DNA of 43,955 nucleotides from Methanocaldococcus sp. (lineage in GTDB: Archaea > AGJL01 > Methanococci > Methanococcales > Methanocaldococcaceae): contig NZ_JACCLX010000039.1 in assembly GCF_024490875.1 (NCBI RefSeq), positions 1 through 43,955 of the forward strand, given 5' to 3'. Each line of letters begins with the position of its first letter. The first letter of the stretch is position 1. The notes beneath the pieces were generated by a model. That model was not told the DNA's origin, did no database searches, and was given only the letters and a program-made list of their open reading frames with translations. Both the position numbers and the translations under genes were made by a program. Below are positions 25,285 to 32,522 of this stretch, one piece after another.

Positions 25285-26131
25285 AATTTTCACCAAATAG
25301 TTTCATTAAAAATTCTCTTGCAAAACATTGATTACTTTTTACCTTAGGTAATTCTATATTATCTTTATTTATATTTCCTAAGCATTTAAACCCTTCCAAT
25401 GCAGGGCATAAATAAACATCTCCATATTCATTAACAAATAGCAAATCTCCAGAGTTTAAATAGCAATATTTATTTTTATCTCTTTTTTGTAAATTTTTTA
25501 TATAGATTGGATAACTTTTTAATTTATTTAGTAAGTTGTTAAATTCCTCAAAATTTGGCATTAACTTTAAATCTTCTTTTTTTGTTACTTTTAATAAGTC
25601 AAAACTTATACTTTTTACGCCAAAAGCAATTAGGTATTTAACAAAATCCTCTAAATATGGTAGATTTTTATTTGTAACAACTGTTGTTATTCCAAAAGGA
25701 ACATTATAAGATTTTAAAATATACATTCCTCTCAATGTGTCTAAGGTTGATGATTTTCCATCTTTATAAGGTCTCAAAATATCATTTATCTCCAATCCAT
25801 CAATACTAACTCCAACTTTTATATTAAGTTCCTTGATTTTTTCTGCCATTTTTTCAGTAATTAAACTTCCATTGGTTTGAATTGCATATTCAATTTTAAA
25901 GTCATTGTATTTGTTATTACAATATTCAACAACTTTTTCAATTAAATTAAAATTTAATAGGGGCTCTCCGCCAGTAAATTGTATTTTTATCTTATTATCT
26001 AAATTTGTTAAATAGTTTATAGCGTTTTTGGCTGTTTTAAAATCCATATCTTTATTATTTTTATTGTTAGCATAGCAGTAAATACATTTTAAATTACATC
26101 TATTCGTTACTTTCAATATTAGATATTTCAT
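25271..26131 (-). CDS. Radical SAM protein with a short C-terminal Cys region
   Basis: A 286-aa radical SAM enzyme. The cluster motif is Cys12-x3-Cys16-x2-Cys19 (CNLKCIYC) and the SAM-binding motif is FTGGEPLLN (52-60). After the barrel, YCYLNSGDLLFVNEYGDV, CPALEGFKC and QCFAREF supply further cysteines. This resembles a shortened SPASM/twitch domain for auxiliary Fe-S clusters, as in peptide-modifying and anaerobic sulfatase-maturating enzymes. No precursor peptide gene is visible nearby. The substrate is unknown. It leads the minus-strand operon into the zinc-ribbon and hydrolase genes, starting at ATG 26131 after GGGATT. Confidence 0.85.
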   Translation of the reverse strand: MKYLILKVTNRCNLKCIYCYANNKNNKDMDFKTAKNAINYLTNLDNKIKIQFTGGEPLLNFNLIEKVVEYCNNKYNDFKIEYAIQTNGSLITEKMAEKIKELNIKVGVSIDGLEINDILRPYKDGKSSTLDTLRGMYILKSYNVPFGITTVVTNKNLPYLEDFVKYLIAFGVKSISFDLLKVTKKEDLKLMPNFEEFNNLLNKLKSYPIYIKNLQKRDKNKYCYLNSGDLLFVNEYGDVYLCPALEGFKCLGNINKDNIELPKVKSNQCFAREFLMKLFGENYGRR

Positions 26132-26217
26132 TTAAATCCCAATTTTGATTTTTAGAGAAAATATTTTTAATAAAGAAATTGTTATATTAAATTTAAAAAT
26201 ATTTTGGAGGTAAGGTT

Positions 26218-26952
26218 ATGAAAGCCAAGGAAATTATAGAATTTATTGAAAGTTTTGCACCAAAGGAGTTGGCAATTGAAGGAGACAATGTAGGATTACA
26301 AGTTGGAGACAACTTAGACAAAGATATAGAAAAAATGGGCATTGCCTTAGATCCTTCACTGTCAGTTATTAAAAAAGCCGAAAAAGAGAAAGTAGATTTT
26401 TTATTTACACATCATCCATTATTAAAAGACCCAATAAAAAATTTTACAGGCATTATTTATAAAAAACTAAAAATATTAATGGAAAATGACATTATTTTAT
26501 ACTCTGCCCATACAAACTTAGATATCTGCAAAAATGGGTTAAATGATGCTTTAGCTGAAGTTTATAATTTGGAGAATGTTGAGCCTTTATATGATAATGG
26601 ACTTGGGAGAGTTGGACTATTTAGAGGAACATTTGAAGAATTTTTGGATATAACTAAAAAATATATCTACAAAAATCCTATTGTTGTTAAGAGTAAAGAA
26701 GTAGGAGATAACTTTAAATTAGCAGTTTTATCAGGATATGGTTTATCTCAATCCTCTATAAAATATGTTTCTGAAAAGGCAGATGTATATCTTTCAGGAG
26801 ATTTAACTCACCACTCAAAAATTTTGGCTGAGGATCTTGGTTTAGTTGTTGTTGATGCTACACATTATTCAACAGAAGTTTATGGATTAAATAAATTTAA
26901 AAAATATTTATCTTTAAATTTGAATGTAAAAATATTTAGTTTAGATTTTTAA
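26218..26952 (+). CDS. NIF3-family dinuclear metal protein
   Basis: A 244-aa member of the NIF3/YbgI family (often misnamed GTP cyclohydrolase I type 2). The metal ligands are visible: His65-His66 (THHPLL), His98 and Asp102 (SAHTNLD), His216 and Glu220 (THYSTE). Members form hexameric rings with two metals per subunit; the physiological reaction remains unclear. The M. jannaschii counterpart is MJ0927 as I recall. The ATG follows GGAGGTAAGG. It is transcribed alone, divergent from the radical SAM gene. Its last 14 bases are duplicated in tandem (26941-26968). Confidence 0.92.
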   Translation: MKAKEIIEFIESFAPKELAIEGDNVGLQVGDNLDKDIEKMGIALDPSLSVIKKAEKEKVDFLFTHHPLLKDPIKNFTGIIYKKLKILMENDIILYSAHTNLDICKNGLNDALAEVYNLENVEPLYDNGLGRVGLFRGTFEEFLDITKKYIYKNPIVVKSKEVGDNFKLAVLSGYGLSQSSIKYVSEKADVYLSGDLTHHSKILAEDLGLVVVDATHYSTEVYGLNKFKKYLSLNLNVKIFSLDF

Positions 26953-26968
26953 TTTTAGATTTTTAATT
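26941..26968. repeat. Perfect tandem 14-bp duplication over the NIF3 stop
   Basis: TTAGATTTTTAATT occurs twice back to back (26941-26954 and 26955-26968). The first copy contains the final codons and stop of the NIF3-like gene; the second gives an in-line duplicate of the stop region. This is a likely replication-slippage duplication. Confidence 0.85.
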
Positions 26969-27012
26969 AAGTTATATTTACTTAAAGTTTTAATATAATT
27001 TCAACATTTAAT

Positions 27013-27060
27013 TTTATATAGCGCTATAATTTTGTTTATAATTTAGTTTTATAATTTAGT
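27013..27060 (+). promoter_or_regulatory. Promoter with palindrome and 13-bp tandem repeat
   Basis: A TATA-like TTTTATATA (about 27012-27020) runs into the perfect palindrome TATAGCGCTATA (27017-27028). Two adjoining copies of TTTATAATTTAGT follow (27035-27047, 27048-27060), just before the ribosome binding site of the winged-helix gene at 27075. The layout suggests autoregulation by that regulator. Confidence 0.55.
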
Positions 27061-27074
27061 ATAAGTGTGATACT

Positions 27075-27395
27075 ATGCCAATATTTCAAGTTCTTGGTAA
27101 AAAGGGAACAATAGAAATATTATATAAAATTAAAGATGGGGTTAATTCTTTTACTAACATAAAGGAAGCTATGGATAGGGATGGCTGTAGTGTTAGTACA
27201 AGAACTCTTGCTGAAAGATTAAGTGAATTAGAGAACGAAAATTTAATACAAAAAATCGGAAATAAATATTATCTGACTAAAAAAGGAGAAGAATCTTTAG
27301 AAATTATTGAGAATATTTTAAAATGGGAAGCCAAGTGGGAAGAAGCAAAAATCCCAAAAATTATAATTGGAATGCTTGGAGATAAAGAAAGATAA
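27075..27395 (+). CDS. Winged-helix regulator (HxlR-like)
   Basis: A 106-aa protein consisting of one winged helix. Residues 5-20 (QVLGKKGTIEILYKI) and the recognition part (CSVSTRTLAERLSELENENL, about 38-57) match the HxlR/PadR-like fold, followed by the wing (IQKIGNKYYLTKKGEE) and a C-terminal dimerisation helix. There is no ligand-binding domain. The ATG follows GTGTGAT. The MinD-like ATPase starts 14 bases after its stop, so the two are co-transcribed; the regulator may control this pair from the symmetric promoter upstream. Confidence 0.82.
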   Translation: MPIFQVLGKKGTIEILYKIKDGVNSFTNIKEAMDRDGCSVSTRTLAERLSELENENLIQKIGNKYYLTKKGEESLEIIENILKWEAKWEEAKIPKIIIGMLGDKER

Positions 27396-27409
27396 TGGGT
27401 GAATAATGT

Positions 27410-28180
27410 ATGAAAATAGTTACATTTTCTGTTGCAAAGGGTGGTGTAGGAAAAACAATCATTACAGCAAATGTTGCAGCAGCATTGGCAATAAAAAATA
27501 AGAAAGTTTTGCTTATTGATGGAGATATAGGATCAAAATCCTTATCTCATCTTTTAAATATAAAATCAGACGTATTTTTGTTGGATGTAATAGAAAGTGG
27601 AGGTTCAATAAAAGATGCCATAGTTAAAACATTAATTGAAAATCTTGAATTATTGTCAATTGGTAAGTCACTTACTGATTACTTAAAATTTGACATAGAT
27701 GTGCTAAAAAAATTTGATGAGTTAAAAGATTACGACTATATATTTATAGATGCCCCAACAACATCAAGTGGTATTGAAACATACTTAGCGTTAGGGTTTT
27801 CTAACTACTTTGTTCCAATTTTGGATTATACTGCATTTGGTCCAAGTTTGCAGGGGGCTATTAATACCATAGTAATTGGAAAAAATTATTTAGAAAGTGA
27901 GCCAGTAGGATTTATAATAAACAAAGCTGATGAGTTGCCAGAAACAGTTGTTAACGATGTTAAGAAAATATTAGGTTTGGAGTGTATCTCTATCATTCAC
28001 AAAAGTTCTGTAGTAGAACAATCCTACGCAAAAAAAGAAATTGTCTATTTAAAACATTCAGATAAAAAATTCAACTCTGAAATTAATAAAATCGTTAATG
28101 TATTGGAAAAACTAAAAGAAGCAAAGAAAAGAAACATTCCTAAGGTTCTTGAAAAAATAAAAGAAAGTACATTGTTATAA
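27410..28180 (+). CDS. MinD/ParA-family ATPase
   Basis: A 256-aa deviant-Walker ATPase. KGGVGKT (10-16) carries the signature Lys10, LLIDGDIG (about 34-41) is the switch/Walker A' aspartate region, and YDYIFIDAPTT is Walker B. Members position proteins or DNA at the membrane or nucleoid by ATP-driven dimerisation. The MinD-type C-terminal amphipathic helix is not obvious, although the tail is Lys-rich (KLKEAKKRNIPKVLEKIKES). The cargo is unknown. Translation starts at ATG after GGTGAATAAT. Its stop codon abuts the stop of the convergent membrane protein gene with no gap. Confidence 0.9.
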   Translation: MKIVTFSVAKGGVGKTIITANVAAALAIKNKKVLLIDGDIGSKSLSHLLNIKSDVFLLDVIESGGSIKDAIVKTLIENLELLSIGKSLTDYLKFDIDVLKKFDELKDYDYIFIDAPTTSSGIETYLALGFSNYFVPILDYTAFGPSLQGAINTIVIGKNYLESEPVGFIINKADELPETVVNDVKKILGLECISIIHKSSVVEQSYAKKEIVYLKHSDKKFNSEINKIVNVLEKLKEAKKRNIPKVLEKIKESTLL

Positions 28181-29071
28181 TTAACCTTTTTTAGTTTTTT
28201 TGTTATTTTTTAATACCATAATATCTACAATATTCATTAAAATTTCTTTTTGCTCTTCTTCAGAGGGTATTTTTAAATTATACTTTTTTAGTAATTTCTC
28301 ATCTACATTAAATTTACGACCTAATTTTACTTCTTCATCAATGTATTTTCTTAATAATTCTTCTTTTAATTTCGTAGCATTTTTTAAGAAACATTTACTA
28401 ATTTCTAATACAAGAATTACAAATATAGCTCCCACGATTGTCATAACTATTCTTTCTTTTATATATTCGGGAATAGATATAATGTAATCCTCTGCATTTA
28501 GATGTAAATACAGTATTCCCAAAATAGAACCATAAAGATGATCAACCATAACTGATGTAAATGATAATATTAAAGCTCCAATTAGGGTTTTTTTAAAATC
28601 TTTGTTGAATAATAATTTGCTTATTTTATCTCTACAAATAACAACAAGAAGTAAAGCAAAAATTGTTAAAATAGGATGATAAAATGCAACTCTACCAACA
28701 TTTGTTGAATAAAATATTAATAACCCCACAATAAATATTAATATAGAATACTTCCATTTACCTTCTGATAGTGCTCCTGCTGATATTGTTGCTAGTACTG
28801 GAGGCATTATTGAATATAATCCAAAATAAAACGCTTTTGGTTTTATAAAAAAGTAAATTAATGTAGAAACTCCTATCGCAAGAGCTCCATATATAGGACC
28901 TAACACAAGACCACATAATGCGGAAATACTTGGATATGCATTTATTTTGTGCGGAACTCCTACCATTTCAAATCTGAGAAATGGAATAAATATAAATATA
29001 AATGTAACTATGCCACTAAAAAGCAATAATAAGGTTTTTTTATCTTTTCTAATGTATTTAAATAAGTTCAT
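28181..29071 (-). CDS. Membrane protein resembling an ECF-type substrate-binding subunit
   Basis: A 296-aa membrane protein with about six hydrophobic helices between residues 12 and 225 and a charged cytoplasmic tail (225-296). The region SISALCGLVLGPIYGALAIG and the Gly-rich segment after it resemble S components of energy-coupling factor vitamin or metal transporters. No ATPase or T component gene is adjacent, and similarity was judged by eye only. It could equally be another small multi-pass protein. The ATG at 29071 has no strong ribosome binding site; a TATA-like TTTATATATG (minus strand) lies about 115 bases upstream. Confidence 0.7.
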   Translation of the reverse strand: MNLFKYIRKDKKTLLLLFSGIVTFIFIFIPFLRFEMVGVPHKINAYPSISALCGLVLGPIYGALAIGVSTLIYFFIKPKAFYFGLYSIMPPVLATISAGALSEGKWKYSILIFIVGLLIFYSTNVGRVAFYHPILTIFALLLVVICRDKISKLLFNKDFKKTLIGALILSFTSVMVDHLYGSILGILYLHLNAEDYIISIPEYIKERIVMTIVGAIFVILVLEISKCFLKNATKLKEELLRKYIDEEVKLGRKFNVDEKLLKKYNLKIPSEEEQKEILMNIVDIMVLKNNKKTKKG

Positions 29072-29184
29072 ATTACCACATAATGCATATTATTATTAAA
29101 ATCATTTAATATAGCTATTAGATAAATTATAGAAAAACTTCAATATTCTTATTAGACCTAAACACAATATATTAAAGACTTTCG

Positions 29185-29224
29185 CATATATAAACAATAA
29201 GGAAATGGGATGCCTTTAGGCATC
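29185..29224 (+). promoter_or_regulatory. TATA box and palindrome upstream of the CBS gene
   Basis: CATATATAAA (29185-29194, preceded by TTTCG) is a strong TATA element. GATGCC-TTTA-GGCATC (29209-29224) lies at the expected transcription start, with 6-bp perfect arms. Because the start would fall inside it, a DNA operator is likelier than an RNA hairpin or terminator. About 75 bases of AT-rich leader separate it from the gene at 29300. Confidence 0.5.
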
Positions 29225-29299
29225 TTATTTTCAATATTATTTATTATATAATAATAGATACTAAAAATTAATCCAATAAAATTTCAATAGGTGTTATAA

Positions 29300-29725
29300 A
29301 TGGTTTATGCCCTAAAAGATATAAAAGTAAAGGATATAATGACAAAAAATGTTATAACAGCAAAAAAAGATGAAGGTGTTATAGAGGCATTTGAAAAAAT
29401 GTTAAAATATAAAATTAGCTCCTTGCCTGTAGTTAATGACGAAAATAAAGTTATAGGAATCGTTACAACAACTGACATTGGATACAATTTAATAAGGGAT
29501 AGATACACATTAGAAACTAAAATTGAGGATGTAATGACTAAAGATGTGGTTACCATAGATAAAAATGCAAGTATATTAGAGGCTATTAAAAAAATGGATA
29601 TTACTGGAAAGACAGAAATTATTAATCAACTTCCAGTCGTTGATGATAATAACAAGTTAGTTGGAATAATTTCAGATGGAGACATAATTAGGGCAATATC
29701 AAGATTTATTATTAGAGATAAATAA
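29300..29725 (+). CDS. CBS-pair protein (141 aa)
   Basis: A stand-alone Bateman module: CBS 1 at about 8-66 ([13 protein letters not shown]...[14 protein letters not shown]) and CBS 2 at about 77-140 ([13 protein letters not shown]...[13 protein letters not shown]). Both T/S-x-x-D nucleotide-binding signatures are present, so adenine nucleotide or SAM binding is expected. No effector domain is attached. ATG follows AGGTGTTATAA. The methanogenesis marker 11 gene begins 16 bases downstream, suggesting co-expression. Confidence 0.9.
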   Translation: MVYALKDIKVKDIMTKNVITAKKDEGVIEAFEKMLKYKISSLPVVNDENKVIGIVTTTDIGYNLIRDRYTLETKIEDVMTKDVVTIDKNASILEAIKKMDITGKTEIINQLPVVDDNNKLVGIISDGDIIRAISRFIIRDK

Positions 29726-29741
29726 ATATTTAGGTGATTTT

Positions 29742-30668
29742 ATGCATCATAATGATATTCATTATAAAAAAGTTATAGCTATGGTTGATGATGCTCTAAA
29801 TTTTGTTGAAATAGTTGAGGAACATCCTTGTCCTAATGGCAGTGAGTGGGTTATATATCAATATAAGAGAACTTCTCCATTAATTTTATCAGCGTGGAGA
29901 AATGGAAATAAACATCATTTTGTAACTAAAATTGGTAAAGAAAAATTAAATTTAGTTCCTTCATTATCTGCCGCTGGAATTGAGGAAGTTTATATTGAAA
30001 ATGATAAAGTTCATATCGTCTATGCTGGATTAGCTGGAGGAGGAGTAGGGACTGAATTAAGAAAAGGGGCTGAAAATGTCATTGAAGTAAATATCTTAGA
30101 GAAGGGTGGTGGTTCAAAAATAGGAAGGGCTGAAGTGGTAACTCCAAAAATGGAGAAGGTTATTATTGGTATAGATGATACAGACACAAAAGAGAAAGGA
30201 GCCACTTGGGTTTTGGCTCACGAAATTGGTTTAGAAGTAGAGAAACATAAGTTAGGTTATTACTTAGACCATACAATTGTCCAACTATATCCGGGAAATC
30301 CTAACAAAACTCAAAATTGCGTTTCAATTGCTTTAAGTTTTGCTGTTTATCTAGAATACAAATATAAAATTGATAAATTTGTTAAAAAATTGTTAAAAGA
30401 GAGAAGTTTATCAGATAATACTGCAATGGCTGTATATTATGGACTATTTCCATCAAAAAGTATGAAATTATTTACTATGAAGGCAAAAAAGAAAATGGTT
30501 ACATTAGAAGAAGCAAAATCTATCGCCTTAAGAAACAATATAAAAATAATTCCAGTTACTGGTGAAGGAGGAATTATTGGAGCTGTGGCAGCGTTAGGTT
30601 TGGCTGAACATCACGACTTAGCTCCTAAATTATGCGAAGATATTGAAATGAAGAAAACTATAATATAA
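29742..30668 (+). CDS. Methanogenesis marker protein 11 (TiaS-related)
   Basis: A 308-aa member of a family restricted to methanogens and relatives. The middle carries GIDDTDTKEKGAT (143-155), the DDTD nucleotide-binding motif shared with TiaS, the enzyme making agmatidine at C34 of tRNA-Ile2. The N-terminal 130 residues (GGGVGTELRKGAE) are specific to this family. The function is not established; an ATP-dependent transfer is likely from the motif. Starts at ATG after AGGTGATTTT. It is flanked closely by the CBS gene and a GTPase gene. Confidence 0.9.
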   Translation: MHHNDIHYKKVIAMVDDALNFVEIVEEHPCPNGSEWVIYQYKRTSPLILSAWRNGNKHHFVTKIGKEKLNLVPSLSAAGIEEVYIENDKVHIVYAGLAGGGVGTELRKGAENVIEVNILEKGGGSKIGRAEVVTPKMEKVIIGIDDTDTKEKGATWVLAHEIGLEVEKHKLGYYLDHTIVQLYPGNPNKTQNCVSIALSFAVYLEYKYKIDKFVKKLLKERSLSDNTAMAVYYGLFPSKSMKLFTMKAKKKMVTLEEAKSIALRNNIKIIPVTGEGGIIGAVAALGLAEHHDLAPKLCEDIEMKKTII

Positions 30669-30695
30669 GTAAATTTAAAATCTTTTTGTGATATT

Positions 30696-31253
30696 ATGGA
30701 AGATAGAAATTTCAAAATAGTACTATTAGGACCTGAAAACTCTGGAAAATCTTCTATAATGAACGCTTTATTTGGTAGGTATGTTTCATTAGTTTCTGAA
30801 GTTGGTGGAACTACAAAAATGCCAATAAAAAGATACTGGGGAAAGTTAAAGATAGGTAGAAGTAAAGAAAATCCAGAGTTTATAAATATAGTTTTTGTTG
30901 ATTTAGGAGGTTTATATACTACATCAGATAAACAATCTCCAATTATGACTCCAAAAATATTAGAAAAAACTTTTAAAGAAATAAACGATTCCGATATGGT
31001 CATTCATGTAATTGATGGTAGTATAGGATTATTAAGAAGTTTTGAAAAACTCCATCATATGTTAAAGTTTAGATACCAAAAACCTATTATAGTTGTAGTT
31101 AACAAATGTGATTTATTAACCAATGTTGATAAAGAAATATTAAAAAAATATGTAGAAAATAGATTAAAAAATACACCAATATTTGTATCTGCAAAAACTT
31201 TTGAAGGAATTCCAGAATTGTTAGATATAATTATTAGATATTTAAAAAGGTGA
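30696..31253 (+). CDS. Small Era/Arf-like GTPase
   Basis: A 185-aa P-loop GTPase with all G motifs: G1 GPENSGKSS (12-20), G2 Thr in VGGTTK (36-41), G3 DLGG (69-72), G4 NKCD (136-139) and G5 SAK (165-167). The VDLGGLY switch resembles Arf/Gtr-like proteins more than translation factors. It has no extra domains. It ends four bases before the SepF-like gene, whose ribosome binding site GGTGAT overlaps its stop. That coupling suggests a GTPase-SepF functional link, perhaps at the membrane or division site; this is inference. Confidence 0.88.
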   Translation: MEDRNFKIVLLGPENSGKSSIMNALFGRYVSLVSEVGGTTKMPIKRYWGKLKIGRSKENPEFINIVFVDLGGLYTTSDKQSPIMTPKILEKTFKEINDSDMVIHVIDGSIGLLRSFEKLHHMLKFRYQKPIIVVVNKCDLLTNVDKEILKKYVENRLKNTPIFVSAKTFEGIPELLDIIIRYLKR

Positions 31254-31257
31254 TTTA

Positions 31258-31692
31258 ATGCTGGAAAAATTAAAAAAACTATTTAAAGGAAAAAATAATG
31301 AAAATCTTAATCCTCCCACACCAGTTTCTATAGACGATTATTTACAAGATATTGAAGAACTTCCAATAACCTCAGTAGAAGATGAAAAAATAGTTATTAA
31401 AGTATGTAGTATCGAAGACGAGAAAGATGCTGTAACAGCCATAGTTCTGGCTGAGGCAGGATATATAGTAATTGCAAAAACTCCAAACTTAGAAAAAGAA
31501 ATTGATGATGAATTTATTGAAATTATTAAAAAAATTAGAGATGAAGTTTTAAAAAATGGAGGCAATGTAATTATTTTAGGAGATGAGCATTTATTAATAA
31601 CTCCAAAAAATGTTGTTATAGAAAAACAAAAAGAAGAACCTAAAAAAAATAAAATCTTGGAAAAATATATTAAAGAAGAAAAAAAGAATTAA
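31258..31692 (+). CDS. SepF-like protein (144 aa)
   Basis: The N-terminus LEKLKKLFKGKN (2-13) is an amphipathic, membrane-targeting type helix, followed by a linker (NLNPPTPVSIDDY). A SepF/DUF552 fold follows at about 43-122: VIKVCSIEDEKDAVTAI, IVIAKTP, EIIKKIRDEVLKNGGNVIIL, LLITPKNVVIE. SepF anchors FtsZ to the membrane in archaea. A second such gene lies at 38460. This copy is coupled to the GTPase gene four bases upstream and followed by trpC. It is a paralogue, so a role outside division is possible. Confidence 0.7.
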   Translation: MLEKLKKLFKGKNNENLNPPTPVSIDDYLQDIEELPITSVEDEKIVIKVCSIEDEKDAVTAIVLAEAGYIVIAKTPNLEKEIDDEFIEIIKKIRDEVLKNGGNVIILGDEHLLITPKNVVIEKQKEEPKKNKILEKYIKEEKKN

Positions 31693-31718
31693 CTTTTTAT
31701 CCATCCAAAGGGATAATT

Positions 31719-32519
31719 ATGAACATATTAAAAAAAATAGTATATGATAGAAAAAAAATGATTGAATTAGAAAAAAGGAAAAATATAATTCAAGATTTAA
31801 GAAGTTTTATTGAAAATAGAGATATAGATGTTGAAAAAAAGAAAAAGTTAAAATTATCTAAGAGTATAAAAAAGACAAAAGAGATAAAAAATCCTATAAT
31901 AACTGAGATTAAGCCAGCATCTCCATCAAAGGGAAATATAAAAAAGATAGATCTTGAAGATGTTGAGAATATTGCAAAAGAAATGATTGAAGGAGGTTGT
32001 TGTGGAATATCTATTTTAACTGAACCAAAATACTTTAATGGAAGTTATTATAATTTAATAGTCGCGAGAAAATTTGATATTTCTATATTGATGAAAGATT
32101 TTATCGTTGATTTTTATCAGATAGACATTGCCAGTGAAATTGGATCTAATGCTATTTTGTTGATAGTTTCTGTTTTAGGAGAAGACATTGGAGAATTTTT
32201 AGATTATGCTAAGGAGAATGACTTAGAGTGTTTAGTTGAGACTCATAATGAGGAAGAAATAGATATAGCCTTAGATGCAGGGGCTAAAATAATAGGGATA
32301 AACAATAGAGATTTAAAAACATTGAAAATAGATTTAAAAACAATTGAAAAATTAGCCCCATTAATTCCAAACAATAAAATAAAAGTTGGAGAGAGTGGAA
32401 TTTATAATAAGGAAGATTTAAACTATATATTAAAATTTGTAGATTCTGCACTAATTGGCTCTTCTATAATGGAAAGTAAAAATATTAAAGAAAAGGTTAA
32501 TGAATTAATTAAAAAATAA
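31719..32519 (+). CDS. trpC: Indole-3-glycerol phosphate synthase
   Basis: Closes the indole ring from carboxyphenylamino-deoxyribulose phosphate in tryptophan synthesis. The 266-aa TIM barrel has the catalytic strand ITEIKPASPSKG (61-72, Lys65), ILMKDFIVD with the second lysine, ECLVETHNEEE, GINNRDLKT and the phosphate-binding VGESGI near the C-terminus. Translation starts at ATG after AAGGGATAA. It is separated from other trp genes, which are not in the window; its position after a GTPase-SepF pair seems unrelated to its function. It is convergent with the NAD kinase gene. Confidence 0.95.
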   Translation: MNILKKIVYDRKKMIELEKRKNIIQDLRSFIENRDIDVEKKKKLKLSKSIKKTKEIKNPIITEIKPASPSKGNIKKIDLEDVENIAKEMIEGGCCGISILTEPKYFNGSYYNLIVARKFDISILMKDFIVDFYQIDIASEIGSNAILLIVSVLGEDIGEFLDYAKENDLECLVETHNEEEIDIALDAGAKIIGINNRDLKTLKIDLKTIEKLAPLIPNNKIKVGESGIYNKEDLNYILKFVDSALIGSSIMESKNIKEKVNELIKK

Positions 32520-32522
32520 TTT

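Noticed and set aside
29209-29224. Hairpin GATGCC/GGCATC as a transcription terminator
   Set aside because: No plus-strand gene ends nearby, and it lies about 20 bases after a strong TATA box; an operator is more likely.
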